A stretch of DNA of 10,856 nt, taken from positions 1-10,856 of the forward strand of contig JAUYGE010000190.1 of NCBI GenBank assembly GCA_030690705.1. The letters are read 5' to 3'. The translations under genes were made by a program, and so were the position numbers. The notes beneath the pieces are model-generated. The model ran no database searches and was not told where the DNA came from. It was given only the letters and a program-made list of their open reading frames with translations. Shown in pieces: positions 1 to 6,654 of the stretch. The number at the start of each line of letters is the position of its first letter. Position 1 is the first letter of the stretch. This DNA comes from Dehalococcoidia bacterium. GTDB taxonomy: Bacteria > Chloroflexota > Dehalococcoidia > JAENJB01.

Positions 1-186
1 GGCCAACTTGTCCAGCACTTCAGCGCATCTCCTCATCTGAGGGTAGAGAGCAAGCGCAATGAGTTCCTTCACGTACTCTTTGGACAATTCGATTCTTTGC
101 TGTGACAGCTGACGCCGGTTTATGAAGACTCCGACCAGTGCAGCGAAAGCCGTAATTAGCGACAAAGTAACCAGAAGCATCCCCAT
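1..186 (-). CDS. Small N-terminal membrane-anchored protein, partial (3' end outside window)
   Basis: This reading frame is open from an ATG at 186 to the window edge, giving 62 visible residues; the C-terminus lies outside. An AAGGAGG ribosome binding site (193-199) sits 6 nt before this ATG, which makes the start convincing; a second ATG two codons later is less well spaced. Residues about 3-21 form one hydrophobic segment (MLLVTLSLITAFAALVGVF) followed by Asn-Arg-Arg, which predicts a single N-terminal transmembrane anchor with the rest in the cytoplasm. Residues 25-62 are amphipathic and charged (QQRIELSKEYVKEL), probably helical. I do not recognise a family. It may be a short membrane-associated helical protein or the first part of a longer one. 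It is separated from the upstream oxidoreductase gene by a 500-bp repeat-rich gap, so joint function with that gene is doubtful. Confidence 0.7.
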   Translation of the reverse strand, partial: MGMLLVTLSLITAFAALVGVFINRRQLSQQRIELSKEYVKELIALALYPQMRRCAEVLDKLA

Positions 187-408
187 CGTCGGCCTCCTTG
201 GACCAGGTGCTAGCGATGATTCTATCACCTCTGGGTGAGGGCTCGCAGGGGATTAGCGTCCTTTGTCACTCGAAAGTCTGTATTGCTCATGTTATACGGC
301 CTTGACCTGCCCCCAATAGTGATACCACTTGTTAAGTTAGTCCCGCCACCATTTGGACCTGCCAAACCTTCCTAACCTGAAGTGCCCAGTCTCAGGGGTT
401 CACTCCAC

Positions 409-435
409 TTCCCTTTCTTCCAAGGTAGAAGGGAA
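409..435. repeat. Short inverted repeat
   Basis: TTCCCTT (409-415) and AAGGGAA (429-435) form a 7-bp stem around a 13-nt loop. There is no T-run on either side, so it is not a clear intrinsic terminator. Confidence 0.4.
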
Positions 436-440
436 CCAAC

Positions 441-466
441 TGGATTCCCGCCTTCGCGGGAATGAC
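441..466. repeat. Palindromic dispersed-type repeat (ATTCCCGC hairpin)
   Basis: ATTCCCGC (444-451) and GCGGGAAT (456-463) form a perfect 8-bp stem with a CTTC loop, followed by GACA. The form TGGATTCCCGCxTTCGCGGGAATGACA is a common intergenic repeat type in environmental bacterial genomes. Here only one copy is seen, so the repeat status rests on its look. Confidence 0.6.
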
Positions 467-498
467 AGACTCTTTGTCATTGGGAGGCCTTCACTTCA

Positions 499-620
499 TG
501 TCATTCTGAAGGAGCAAAGCGACTGAAGAATCTCTCTTCGGGACAGAACTCGGCCACCCACCACACCGGGTTGCGAGATCCTTCGGCCTCCCGCTACATC
601 GGATGGCCTCAGGATGACAG
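499..620. repeat. Dispersed inverted repeat with TGTCATTCTGA / CTCAGGATGACA ends
   Basis: The left end reads TGTCATTCTGAAGGAGC from 499 and the right end reads CCTCAGGATGACA ending at 620, so the two ends are imperfect inverted copies of each other. Inside, GAATCTC (528-534) faces GAGATCCTTCG (575-585). This gives one long imperfect hairpin of about 120 bp with no coding potential. It has the form of a small non-autonomous palindromic element. Confidence 0.6.
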
Positions 621-626
621 AACTCC

Positions 627-668
627 ACGGATTGCTTCGCCCCGATTTCATCGGGCTCGCAATGACGG
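627..668. repeat. Right-arm unit of the ATTGCGAG palindromic repeat family
   Basis: ACGGATTGCTTCG (627-639) is followed by a CCCGAT/ATCGGG stem (641-646 and 650-655) and CTCGCAATGACGG (656-668). The same arrangement occurs at 6576-6615, with a compensated inner stem of different sequence. The unit ends 19 bp from the stop codon of the aldehyde oxidoreductase gene, so its transcript would carry this hairpin just after the stop. Confidence 0.7.
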
Positions 669-687
669 TGATTATGTCGTTGCCAAG

Positions 688-2610
688 CTATGAGCGGGGA
701 CGAATGGACGGCAATCTTCGCTCCATCTCATCCGCCACATCGCCCAGGCCCAGGCGTTCGAGGGTGCTGCGGGTGGGAATGCTGCTTTCGACATCCCACC
801 CCCTGAGGCGGTAGTACTCGTCCAGCAGGTGCTCGAATTTCTCTTTCTCCATCTTAAATCCCTTGAGCGGCCCCGCCGGGTAAGGCACATCGAAGAACAT
901 CTGCGGCAGAGTGTCATCCTTCCTGCTCATCCCGCTGCGGACGTTGAAGGCCTTTTCCAGGTTCCACACCCTCTCGGCGACACCCATCAGGTCCTCCCCC
1001 GTCAGGTCAACCCCGATCAGAGGCGAGAGTATCCGGGCGTAATCATGCTCATCGAGACCGTCAAGGGGAGGACGGGAGTAAAACTTGCAGGTGCCCAGGA
1101 TGTCCTGCAAGGTGCAAAGATGCTGGGCCTTGATAACGATGGCCGCCTTGCCCTCATGGCTGAGGGGATTGCCCGCTTCAGGATGCCCCCAGAGCTTCAT
1201 TGAGACCTCGGGAGGAGCCCTGAATATAGGCCAGCCCTTGAGGTGGTCCGCCCCTCTGGTGGAGGTGGCTGTAGCGAGGGCGCAGGCGTAGTTGCCCCTC
1301 GGGGTCGCCTCCTGAGAGATCCGGCCCTTTATGGTGTAGGCGTATTTCCCCGCCTCCTTGCCTGATGCTTTGGCCGCCCTGGCCAGCCCTTCGGCCAGCA
1401 AATCGCCGAAGCCCTCTCTGAAGGTGATCCGCCTCAGAAGCTCCAGGGCCGCACGCTCGTCCCCAAACCCCAGCGCCAGCCCGTCAGTATCCTTTTCGGT
1501 CAATATCCCCTTTTGCAGGCAGTCCGCCGCCCAGGCCAGCAACAGGGCCACCTCGGAGGCATCCACCCCATAGTCCGTGCAGTACTTCGAGATGGCTATC
1601 CCGAAGGCCATGTTGGTGGAACCGTACCACATGAGGAAGGAGCCAAGGGAGCCGAACTCGAAACCCTCCGAGGCTATGCCCTTGTATGGCCCGTTCTTTA
1701 TTACGGCAAAATGAGAGCACTGCTGGCCGCAGGCATAGCAGCCCAGGGAGGCGATGGCGAACTCCGCGGCAAATTTCTCACCCGATATATTTTCGAGGTG
1801 TGACTCCGTCACCTCGCTGAGGCCAAAGTTATTAAATGTGCCCATGCCGTGGCGGCTGATGGGATCGACGAGCTCCATGGTGCCCATTTTTCTCCGGTTT
1901 CTGTACTGGCCGCTCAGGACCCTCTCTGCCTTCAGCCGGATCTCCCAGCAGGCCTGCTGTAGCTCTTGAGGACGGGCGACCCTGATGCCCTTGGTACCCC
2001 GCACCACCACCGCCTTCAGCCTCTTCGAGCCCGCCACGGCGCCGACGCCACCCCATCCTGCCACCCGCGTGGGACTGCTCACGATAACCGCGAAGCGGAC
2101 CAGGTTCTCTCCGCCAGGGCCGATACAGGCTATCTGAACGTCCGCTCCCAGCTCCCGCCTCAGTATCTCCTCGGTCTCCGGGACCGTTCGGCCCCAGAGG
2201 TGCCGGGCGTCCCTTATCTCCACCCGGTCATCGTCAATCCAGAGGTAGACCGGTACTGCCGCCTTGCCCTCGATTATCAGGGCGTCGTATCCCGCCTGCT
2301 TGAGCGCTGGGGCGAAGTGCCCTCCGCTGTTGGAATCGCCGAAGATCCCGGTTATCGCCGACCTGGCCACTATCTCCAGCCGGCCGGAGGCGGGCGCCGG
2401 CGTGCCTGTCAGTACGCCTGTGCTGAAGATGAGAAGGTTCCTCTCATCCAGTCCGTCGGCAACCTGAGGTGTCGCACCGTCCCAGAGGATTTTGGCGCCG
2501 AAGCCCTCGCCCCCCAGCCACTTCAGGGCGAAAGCTTCATCCAGGGGCTGCCTGGCCACCCCGCCCTTGCTCAAGTCCACCCGTAAGAGCTTACCCGACC
2601 AACCGTACAT
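688..2610 (-). CDS. Aldehyde:ferredoxin oxidoreductase family protein (tungsten/molybdenum bis-pterin enzyme)
   Basis: The 640-residue length is normal for this family, whose members oxidise aldehydes to acids, or run the reverse, with ferredoxin in the cytoplasm. The N-terminal domain opens with YGWSGKLLRVDLS and GGEGFGAKIL (33-42). IGPGGEN (163-169) and GGVGAVAGSKRLKAV (187-201) match conserved pterin-domain stretches. The four [4Fe-4S] ligands are present: C291-x2-C294-x3-C298 and C508 in DILGTCKF. TRGADHLKG (451-459) is another family signature. The ATG at 2610 has TGAGGT (2619-2624) 8 nt upstream. Tungsten rather than molybdenum is usual for the family but cannot be read from sequence. 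It is the last gene of the oxidoreductase block, 190 bp after the solute-binding protein gene, with a repeat in the gap. No dedicated ferredoxin or AorB-like subunit is adjacent. The exact substrate is unknown; benzoyl-CoA reductase BamB-type relatives and other AOR subfamilies remain possible. Confidence 0.93.
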   Translation of the reverse strand: MYGWSGKLLRVDLSKGGVARQPLDEAFALKWLGGEGFGAKILWDGATPQVADGLDERNLLIFSTGVLTGTPAPASGRLEIVARSAITGIFGDSNSGGHFAPALKQAGYDALIIEGKAAVPVYLWIDDDRVEIRDARHLWGRTVPETEEILRRELGADVQIACIGPGGENLVRFAVIVSSPTRVAGWGGVGAVAGSKRLKAVVVRGTKGIRVARPQELQQACWEIRLKAERVLSGQYRNRRKMGTMELVDPISRHGMGTFNNFGLSEVTESHLENISGEKFAAEFAIASLGCYACGQQCSHFAVIKNGPYKGIASEGFEFGSLGSFLMWYGSTNMAFGIAISKYCTDYGVDASEVALLLAWAADCLQKGILTEKDTDGLALGFGDERAALELLRRITFREGFGDLLAEGLARAAKASGKEAGKYAYTIKGRISQEATPRGNYACALATATSTRGADHLKGWPIFRAPPEVSMKLWGHPEAGNPLSHEGKAAIVIKAQHLCTLQDILGTCKFYSRPPLDGLDEHDYARILSPLIGVDLTGEDLMGVAERVWNLEKAFNVRSGMSRKDDTLPQMFFDVPYPAGPLKGFKMEKEKFEHLLDEYYRLRGWDVESSIPTRSTLERLGLGDVADEMERRLPSIRPRS

Positions 2611-2688
2611 CCAAACTTACCTCAGAAAATGCTACTTTCTACAAAAAGCAAGAGGCCATCTAGCAACAGCTACAGGATGAGGTTAGTG

Positions 2689-2767
2689 CCGTTCGTGGTG
2701 AGCCCGTCGAACCACAACGGTCCCGATGTAATCGGGATTCACCCTTCGACAAGCTCAGGGCGAACGG
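2689..2767. repeat. Dispersed inverted repeat with CCGTTCG / CGAACGG ends
   Basis: CCGTTCG (2689-2695) and CGAACGG (2761-2767) bound a 79-bp imperfect palindrome. The right arm contains CCCTTCGACAAGCTCAGGG (2742-2760), which pairs imperfectly with GTGAGCCCGTCGAACCA on the left. A perfect inner stem TCCCGAT/ATCGGGA (2721-2727 and 2731-2737) has a 3-nt loop. It lies between the solute-binding protein stop and the aldehyde oxidoreductase start and holds no gene. Confidence 0.7.
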
Positions 2768-2800
2768 ATTGCTAAACGGCCTCGAACCTTGTTGGGAAAC

Positions 2801-3937
2801 CTAGCCTCTTACCCCCAGCGCCTTCAGCCAGAACTCCGATGAACGCTTCATGTTCTCATCGGTCAGTATCGCCGCCGGGATGGGTATGTAGGTGATGCCC
2901 CTCTCGGCGACGATCTTGTGTATCCTGGACTGCTTGGCCACCATTGGGTCGAAGACCAGGGAGCGGTTGGCCTCAGACCACGTCAGGAGGCCCTCGGCAG
3001 CGCTTATGTTCTCCACAAAGAGCCTCGCCGCATTGGGGTGCGGCGGGTTCTTCGGCACCGACATCGCGAAGTTGACCGCTACCACCGGGGAGAGGGGCGC
3101 ATAGTTCAATGGGGCTCCCCTGTCGATCAAGGCTTGAAGAGTAATCGAAGCGGCTGAAATGAAGAGGGGTCTTTCGCCCGCGGCAATCATCTCCATCGGG
3201 TAGCCACGGACGACCAGGGGACGAGTATTCTGAATCACGTCGGTCCAGAATTTCTCGGACTTCTCCCAGTTGAGCTTCCCGCCTTCCCCCCACACGTAGG
3301 CCATATCGAGGGGGTTCTCATCTCCCGAGTTGGACACCATCGTCCTCCCCCTCCACTTCGCATCCTTCAGGTCATCCCAGGTCTTCGGAACTTCCTGCGG
3401 AGAAACCAGATTCGTATTGTATCCGTGTACCCTGAGGTTGGCAATGTGAACGCGGTAGAAATCGTTCTTCGGCTGATTGGTCCAGGTACTGGTGACCGCC
3501 GGCCAGGCGTACTGCTGAATGACGCCCAGCTCCTGGAGGTCTATGGTATCGTTCTCGGTGGTGGAGATGAAGTCGGCGGTGAACTTGCCGGCCTTGGCCT
3601 CCTCCGCCAGCTTGGCCAGTATCTCAACCGACCTGGCGTCCCACACCTTCAGCTCAATGAATGGGTACTTGTCATTGAACTGCTTCTTGATCCGGTCCAG
3701 GTCGGTAATGGTGTTGGTCCACACCACCACCTGACCCTCTTTCTTCGCCGCCTCTATAACCTGCTGGTCAACGCCGGTCGCCGGCTTGGTAGGGCCCGCT
3801 GCGGGGGCAGCCGGCCTCTCCGGGGTCGGAGCCGGCGTACTCGGCGTGCCGGAGTGGGGAGCAGGCGCCGCACAGGCCGCCAGCACCAGGCCAAAGGCCA
3901 GAACCAGAGTCAGTAACCAGTATCCAGAATTCCGCAT
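2801..3937 (-). CDS. ABC-transporter-type extracellular solute-binding lipoprotein
   Basis: This 378-residue protein starts with a lipoprotein signal peptide: a hydrophobic stretch at residues 7-20, then the lipobox LAAC with Cys22 as the predicted lipidation site. Residues 23-55 form a Pro/Thr/Ala-rich linker that would hold the domain off the membrane. The mature part begins with VIEAAKKEGQVVVWTNT, a beginning typical of periplasmic-binding folds of the iron(III)/polyamine/thiamine-type extracellular solute-binding family (bacterial SBP family 1/6/8). No pair of adjacent Tyr residues like that of ferric-binding FbpA is evident near the C-terminus, so iron is not a safe guess. The ATG at 3937 follows AAGGAGG (3942-3948) by 4 nt. 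The gene lies 90 bp after the copy A molybdenum subunit. No permease or ATPase gene is in the window, so the transporter partner is elsewhere or absent. The ligand is unknown; an organic substrate of the adjacent oxidases is an inference. Confidence 0.85.
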   Translation of the reverse strand: MRNSGYWLLTLVLAFGLVLAACAAPAPHSGTPSTPAPTPERPAAPAAGPTKPATGVDQQVIEAAKKEGQVVVWTNTITDLDRIKKQFNDKYPFIELKVWDARSVEILAKLAEEAKAGKFTADFISTTENDTIDLQELGVIQQYAWPAVTSTWTNQPKNDFYRVHIANLRVHGYNTNLVSPQEVPKTWDDLKDAKWRGRTMVSNSGDENPLDMAYVWGEGGKLNWEKSEKFWTDVIQNTRPLVVRGYPMEMIAAGERPLFISAASITLQALIDRGAPLNYAPLSPVVAVNFAMSVPKNPPHPNAARLFVENISAAEGLLTWSEANRSLVFDPMVAKQSRIHKIVAERGITYIPIPAAILTDENMKRSSEFWLKALGVRG

Positions 3938-3953
3938 ATGACCTCCTTATTTA

Positions 3954-4008
3954 TGGTTCATAAGGTTTATAAGGTTCATTCACGTTATAACCTTTTAACC
4001 TTCTAACC
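3954..4008. repeat. Hairpin made of 8-nt-period GGTTA / AACCTT units
   Basis: GGTT (3955-3958) and two AAGGTT units (3962-3967 and 3971-3976) face AACCTT (3989-3994), AACCTT (3997-4002) and AACC (4005-4008), so the three paired blocks form one long interrupted stem. Read on the minus strand, GGTTA-like units recur about every 8 nt from 4026 to 3985. The gap is AT-rich, unlike its surroundings. A weak minus-strand promoter could overlap it: TTTACA (4009-4014) and TATAAC (3984-3989), but the spacer is 19 nt. It may act as a transcript processing site, a terminator-like structure or a solute-binding-gene leader; none is proven. Confidence 0.6.
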
Positions 4009-4027
4009 TGTAAACCCGTAACCTGGT

Positions 4028-6367
4028 TTAGGGCTTCGAGTTCTGTTTCTTCAGGGCCTCCAGCACCTTCTCCTTGGTAATGGGAATGTCATTTATCCTG
4101 ACTCCCACCGCATTGTAGATGGCGCTGGCAATGGCCGGCGATTGAGGCACCATCACCCCTTCCGAGAAGCCCTTCGCCCCATAGGGGCCGTCCCGGTGCA
4201 AATGAGTGGGCACCAGCGACGTGGTGACCTTGTCGTTGTACGGGCCATCGAGCGCCGTCGGCATCTTGTAGTCCATGAAATTGGGCGTGACCACCTTCCC
4301 CTGCCTCACCACCACCTCTTCTGACAGGGCGCTGCCGATGGCCATCGTCCTCCCGCTCTCTATCTGTCCCTCACACAACTTTGGATTTATGGGCTGGCCC
4401 ATGTCAAAGCAGTCCGCCATGCGCAGGACCTTCACCTCACCGGTCTCCGTGTTGACCGACACCTCCGCCGCCGTAGCGCCGTAGCTGTAACCCATCACCG
4501 GCCGCTTCGACTGGCCGGTCGCCAGGTCCTCGCCGGCCACCGGGCCGGTATATACCCCGCGGCCGATGAGCTCACCCCCTTTGATAAGATAACCCAGAGG
4601 AGTGAAGAGCTCGGACACCTTCACCGCCCTCTCCGGGACCCCCCTTACATACACCAGGCCGTCCTTGATCTCCAACCCCTCGGGTGGCACTCCCAGCTTA
4701 CCCGAGGCCAGCTCGAAGAGCTGCCTTTTGGCATCCAGACAGGCCAGCCGGGTCGCATTGCCCGACTGCATCGTCGAGCGGCTGCCCACGGTACCAAACT
4801 CGTAGTAGGTCCGGGCGGTGTCCAGGCCCACCAATCTCACCTTGTCCACCGAGGTCTTGAACTCCTCGGCGGCCACCTGGGAGAGAACGGTGTGGGCCCC
4901 CTGACCCTGGTCGACGACGCTGTGGCGCACCTCGATGGCCGCGTCCTCATGCACCTTGACCAGCACTATCGAGGTAGTGCCGCCGGTTACCATGCGGTTG
5001 GCCACCGCCATCCCCTTTCCCCTTTTCCAGGAACCCTTCTCGCGCTGGGGCTCAGTGCCCCAATCAAGCTGCTCGGTCACCCTGTCCATGCAGTCCTCCA
5101 CGCCGATGCTGTGAACGGGCATGCCGCAGCCATCCTCCTCTCCCTCGCGCAGGATGTTCTTACGCCTGATCGCCGTTGGGTCTATCTCCAGCTTTCTGGC
5201 CAGGAAGTCCATCTGGCTCTCGATGGCCCACTGCACCTGGGTGGAGCCGAAGCCACGGAAGGGCACCGAGGGCGGCTCATTGGTGGCCACGGTATAAGCA
5301 TCAATTCTGAAATTGGGTATGCGGTAGGTGGCCGAGGCGCCATAGGTGGCGCTGCGGCAGACCACGGCCGTGAGGCCGCAGTAGGCGCCGGAATGCACGA
5401 TTACCTTAACGTGCCGCGCTACCAGGGTCCCGTCCTTCTTCACACCATCCTTGACATAGGTAATCAGGGGCTCACGGCTGCCCCCATCCATCATGAACTC
5501 CTCACGGCTTAGCACCAGCTTGACCGGACGGCGCGCCTTCAGCGCCAGCAGAGAGGCCTGCACCATCTGATGTGCTTCAGCCCTGGACCCGAAGCTACCA
5601 CCGACGGGAGGAACGATTACCCGCACCTTGGAGGGAGGCAGTCCGAAGAGATAACCGAGCACCCCCCTTACGCTGAAGGCCATAATGCAGGCGCCGTGCA
5701 CTGTCAGGCTGCCGTCGGACTCCCACTGCGCCAGGGCGTTCAGCGTCTCCAGCGGCCCCTGGTGTATCCGGGCGCAAGAATAACGGTTCTCCACCACCAG
5801 GTCGGCCTCCTTGAAGCCCGCCTCCAGGTCCCCTTTGGTCACCAGGCGGTAAGTATAGACGTTGGGGCACTGGGCAACGCCCGGGAGGAGATAGGAAGGT
5901 GGCAAGGGGGCCCGCCGGTACTGGGCGAAATCGGGATGGACCACCACTGAGGGATTGGGCTTCATCGCCTCCTCGGGGTCGAAGATGGCCGGCAACAGCT
6001 CATAGTCCACCTTGATGAGCGCCAGCGCCTCCTCGGCCGCCTCCGGACTCTCTGCGGCCACACCGGCCAGGGCCTCCCCCACAAAACGCACCTCATCCGA
6101 AGGGAAGATGCTCCGCTCGCGGGCGAAGGCGCCGAACTTCTCCGCCGGGGCGTCCTTGCCGGTGACCACCGCCTTCACGCCGGGGTATTTCTCCGCTCGC
6201 GAGGTATCAATACGCAGGATGCGGGCATGGGGGTGGGGGCTCCTCAAGAGTTTGCCATAGAGCATGCCGGGCGCCCTGAGGTCCACCGAGTACCGGAGCC
6301 TGCCGGTCACTTTCTCCAGGGCATCTACCCGTGGAACGCTCTGGCCCACTACGGAAAGCTCAGTCAT
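4028..6367 (-). CDS. Xanthine dehydrogenase family molybdopterin-binding (large) subunit, copy A
   Basis: This 779-residue protein aligns end to end with the catalytic molybdenum subunit of molybdenum hydroxylases (xanthine dehydrogenase, CO dehydrogenase CoxL, 4-hydroxybenzoyl-CoA reductase alpha). Its relatives use the Mo-pterin cofactor to add water-derived oxygen to carbon centres. The a/b-hammerhead domain fills about residues 10-120. Seen motifs are RGFG (371-374, the active-site Arg), GQG (488-490, pterin contact) and GAKGFSE with Glu736 in the place of the catalytic Glu. The usual GGGFGGK loop is GGSFGSR (256-262), a clear departure. The CoxL-specific active-site Cys loop is absent, so it is not a form I CO dehydrogenase. 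A longer TTG start at 6379 is open, but that codon lies within the ribosome binding site; the ATG at 6367 has GGAGG 6 nt upstream and aligns with the start of copy B. No [2Fe-2S] or FAD subunit adjoins it. A good promoter lies at 6414-6442. The substrate is unknown. Confidence 0.93.
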   Translation of the reverse strand: MTELSVVGQSVPRVDALEKVTGRLRYSVDLRAPGMLYGKLLRSPHPHARILRIDTSRAEKYPGVKAVVTGKDAPAEKFGAFARERSIFPSDEVRFVGEALAGVAAESPEAAEEALALIKVDYELLPAIFDPEEAMKPNPSVVVHPDFAQYRRAPLPPSYLLPGVAQCPNVYTYRLVTKGDLEAGFKEADLVVENRYSCARIHQGPLETLNALAQWESDGSLTVHGACIMAFSVRGVLGYLFGLPPSKVRVIVPPVGGSFGSRAEAHQMVQASLLALKARRPVKLVLSREEFMMDGGSREPLITYVKDGVKKDGTLVARHVKVIVHSGAYCGLTAVVCRSATYGASATYRIPNFRIDAYTVATNEPPSVPFRGFGSTQVQWAIESQMDFLARKLEIDPTAIRRKNILREGEEDGCGMPVHSIGVEDCMDRVTEQLDWGTEPQREKGSWKRGKGMAVANRMVTGGTTSIVLVKVHEDAAIEVRHSVVDQGQGAHTVLSQVAAEEFKTSVDKVRLVGLDTARTYYEFGTVGSRSTMQSGNATRLACLDAKRQLFELASGKLGVPPEGLEIKDGLVYVRGVPERAVKVSELFTPLGYLIKGGELIGRGVYTGPVAGEDLATGQSKRPVMGYSYGATAAEVSVNTETGEVKVLRMADCFDMGQPINPKLCEGQIESGRTMAIGSALSEEVVVRQGKVVTPNFMDYKMPTALDGPYNDKVTTSLVPTHLHRDGPYGAKGFSEGVMVPQSPAIASAIYNAVGVRINDIPITKEKVLEALKKQNSKP

Positions 6368-6373
6368 TCTATC

Positions 6374-6378
6374 CTCCA
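6374..6378 (-). promoter_or_regulatory. Ribosome binding site that fixes the copy A start
   Basis: GGAGG on the minus strand lies 6 nt before the ATG at 6367. The alternative in-frame TTG at 6379 overlaps it and has no site of its own, so the ATG is preferred. Confidence 0.75.
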
Positions 6379-6413
6379 AGACTCTGTGAATTCAGCGACT
6401 GCCAGAAAGGAGT

Positions 6414-6442
6414 AATGTAATATCTCCTCACGCAGATGTCAA
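6414..6442 (-). promoter_or_regulatory. Sigma70-type promoter for copy A molybdenum subunit
   Basis: On the minus strand a perfect -35 box TTGACA (6442-6437) is followed after 17 nt by TACATT (6419-6414), which matches 4 of 6 -10 positions. Transcription would start near 6407 and leave a leader of about 40 nt before the ATG at 6367. The promoter begins 12 bp beyond the end of the palindromic island, so the copy A gene probably has its own transcription start rather than depending only on read-through from copy B. Confidence 0.5.
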
Positions 6443-6453
6443 CCTCGACCGCA

Positions 6454-6615
6454 CCGTCATTGCGAGCGAAGCGAAGCAATCCGTCACTTGCCACCCTCTC
6501 CCTTGACGGGAGAGGGTGGCTAATCCTCACGGTCCCCCTCTCTCTAACTCTCCCCCTCCAGGGGGGAGAGGACTTACGGATTGCTTCGTCCCGACGTGTC
6601 GGGACTCGCACTGAC
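6454..6615. repeat. Nested palindromic repeat with ATTGCGAG-type arms
   Basis: The left arm (6454-6484, CCGTCATTGCGAGC... AGCAATCCGT) and right arm (6576-6615, ACGGATTGCTTCG... CTCGCACTGAC) are inverted copies. Between them sit two independent hairpins: a perfect 13-bp stem at 6490-6502 with 6508-6520 (loop TTGAC), and a 9-bp stem at 6548-6556 with 6562-6570 (loop TCCAG). The right arm has its own inner stem GTCCCGAC/GTCGGGAC (6588-6595 and 6598-6605). No gene is present. It looks like one palindromic element that received others, a common pattern of small non-autonomous repeats. Confidence 0.75.
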
Positions 6616-6620
6616 AGCTT

Positions 6621-6651
6621 GGTGGGTTACGCTTCGCTTAACCCACCCTAC
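6621..6651. repeat. GGTGGGTTA / TAACCCACC hairpin repeat
   Basis: GGTGGGTTA (6621-6629) and TAACCCACC (6639-6647) form a perfect 9-bp stem with a short loop, ending in CTAC at 6651. The end GCTTAACCCACCCTAC (6636-6651) recurs with one mismatch at 9213-9228 and inverted at 9104-9119, so it belongs to the same repeat family. It starts 4 bp after the copy B stop codon and would form a hairpin at the 3' end of that message, though no U-run follows. Confidence 0.7.
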
Positions 6652-6654
6652 ACT

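Larger units (their letters stand above)
187..687. other. Intergenic gap of about 500 bp, repeat-rich, no gene seen
   Basis: No credible coding region is visible on either strand. The left part (200-400) holds the leader of the small membrane gene, with a possible minus-strand -10 box TAGAAT (219-224) but no convincing -35. The right part (409-668) is filled by short inverted repeats listed separately. Apparent small plus-strand frames here run through repeat sequence and lack ribosome binding sites. Confidence 0.6.

Noticed and set aside
441..668. CRISPR array
   Set aside because: The repeats are palindromic, differ from one another and have no regular direct repeat-spacer pattern.
1966..2586. 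Plus-strand open frame of 206 codons
   Set aside because: It is antisense to the aldehyde oxidoreductase gene and has no recognisable features.
4892..5512. Plus-strand open frame of 206 codons
   Set aside because: It is antisense to the copy A gene; GC-rich codon use on the minus strand leaves few stops in this frame.
4028..6367. Form I CO dehydrogenase large subunit
   Set aside because: The Cys-containing active-site loop of CoxL is absent from both large subunits.
6368..6379. Upstream TTG start for copy A adding four residues (TTG-GAG-GAT-AGA)
   Set aside because: The TTG overlaps the GGAGG site that serves the ATG at 6367, and copy B starts at the equivalent of the ATG.
6490..6570. Intrinsic terminators
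   Set aside because: The hairpins are strong but neither strand shows the following T-run, and they match dispersed-type palindromes better.
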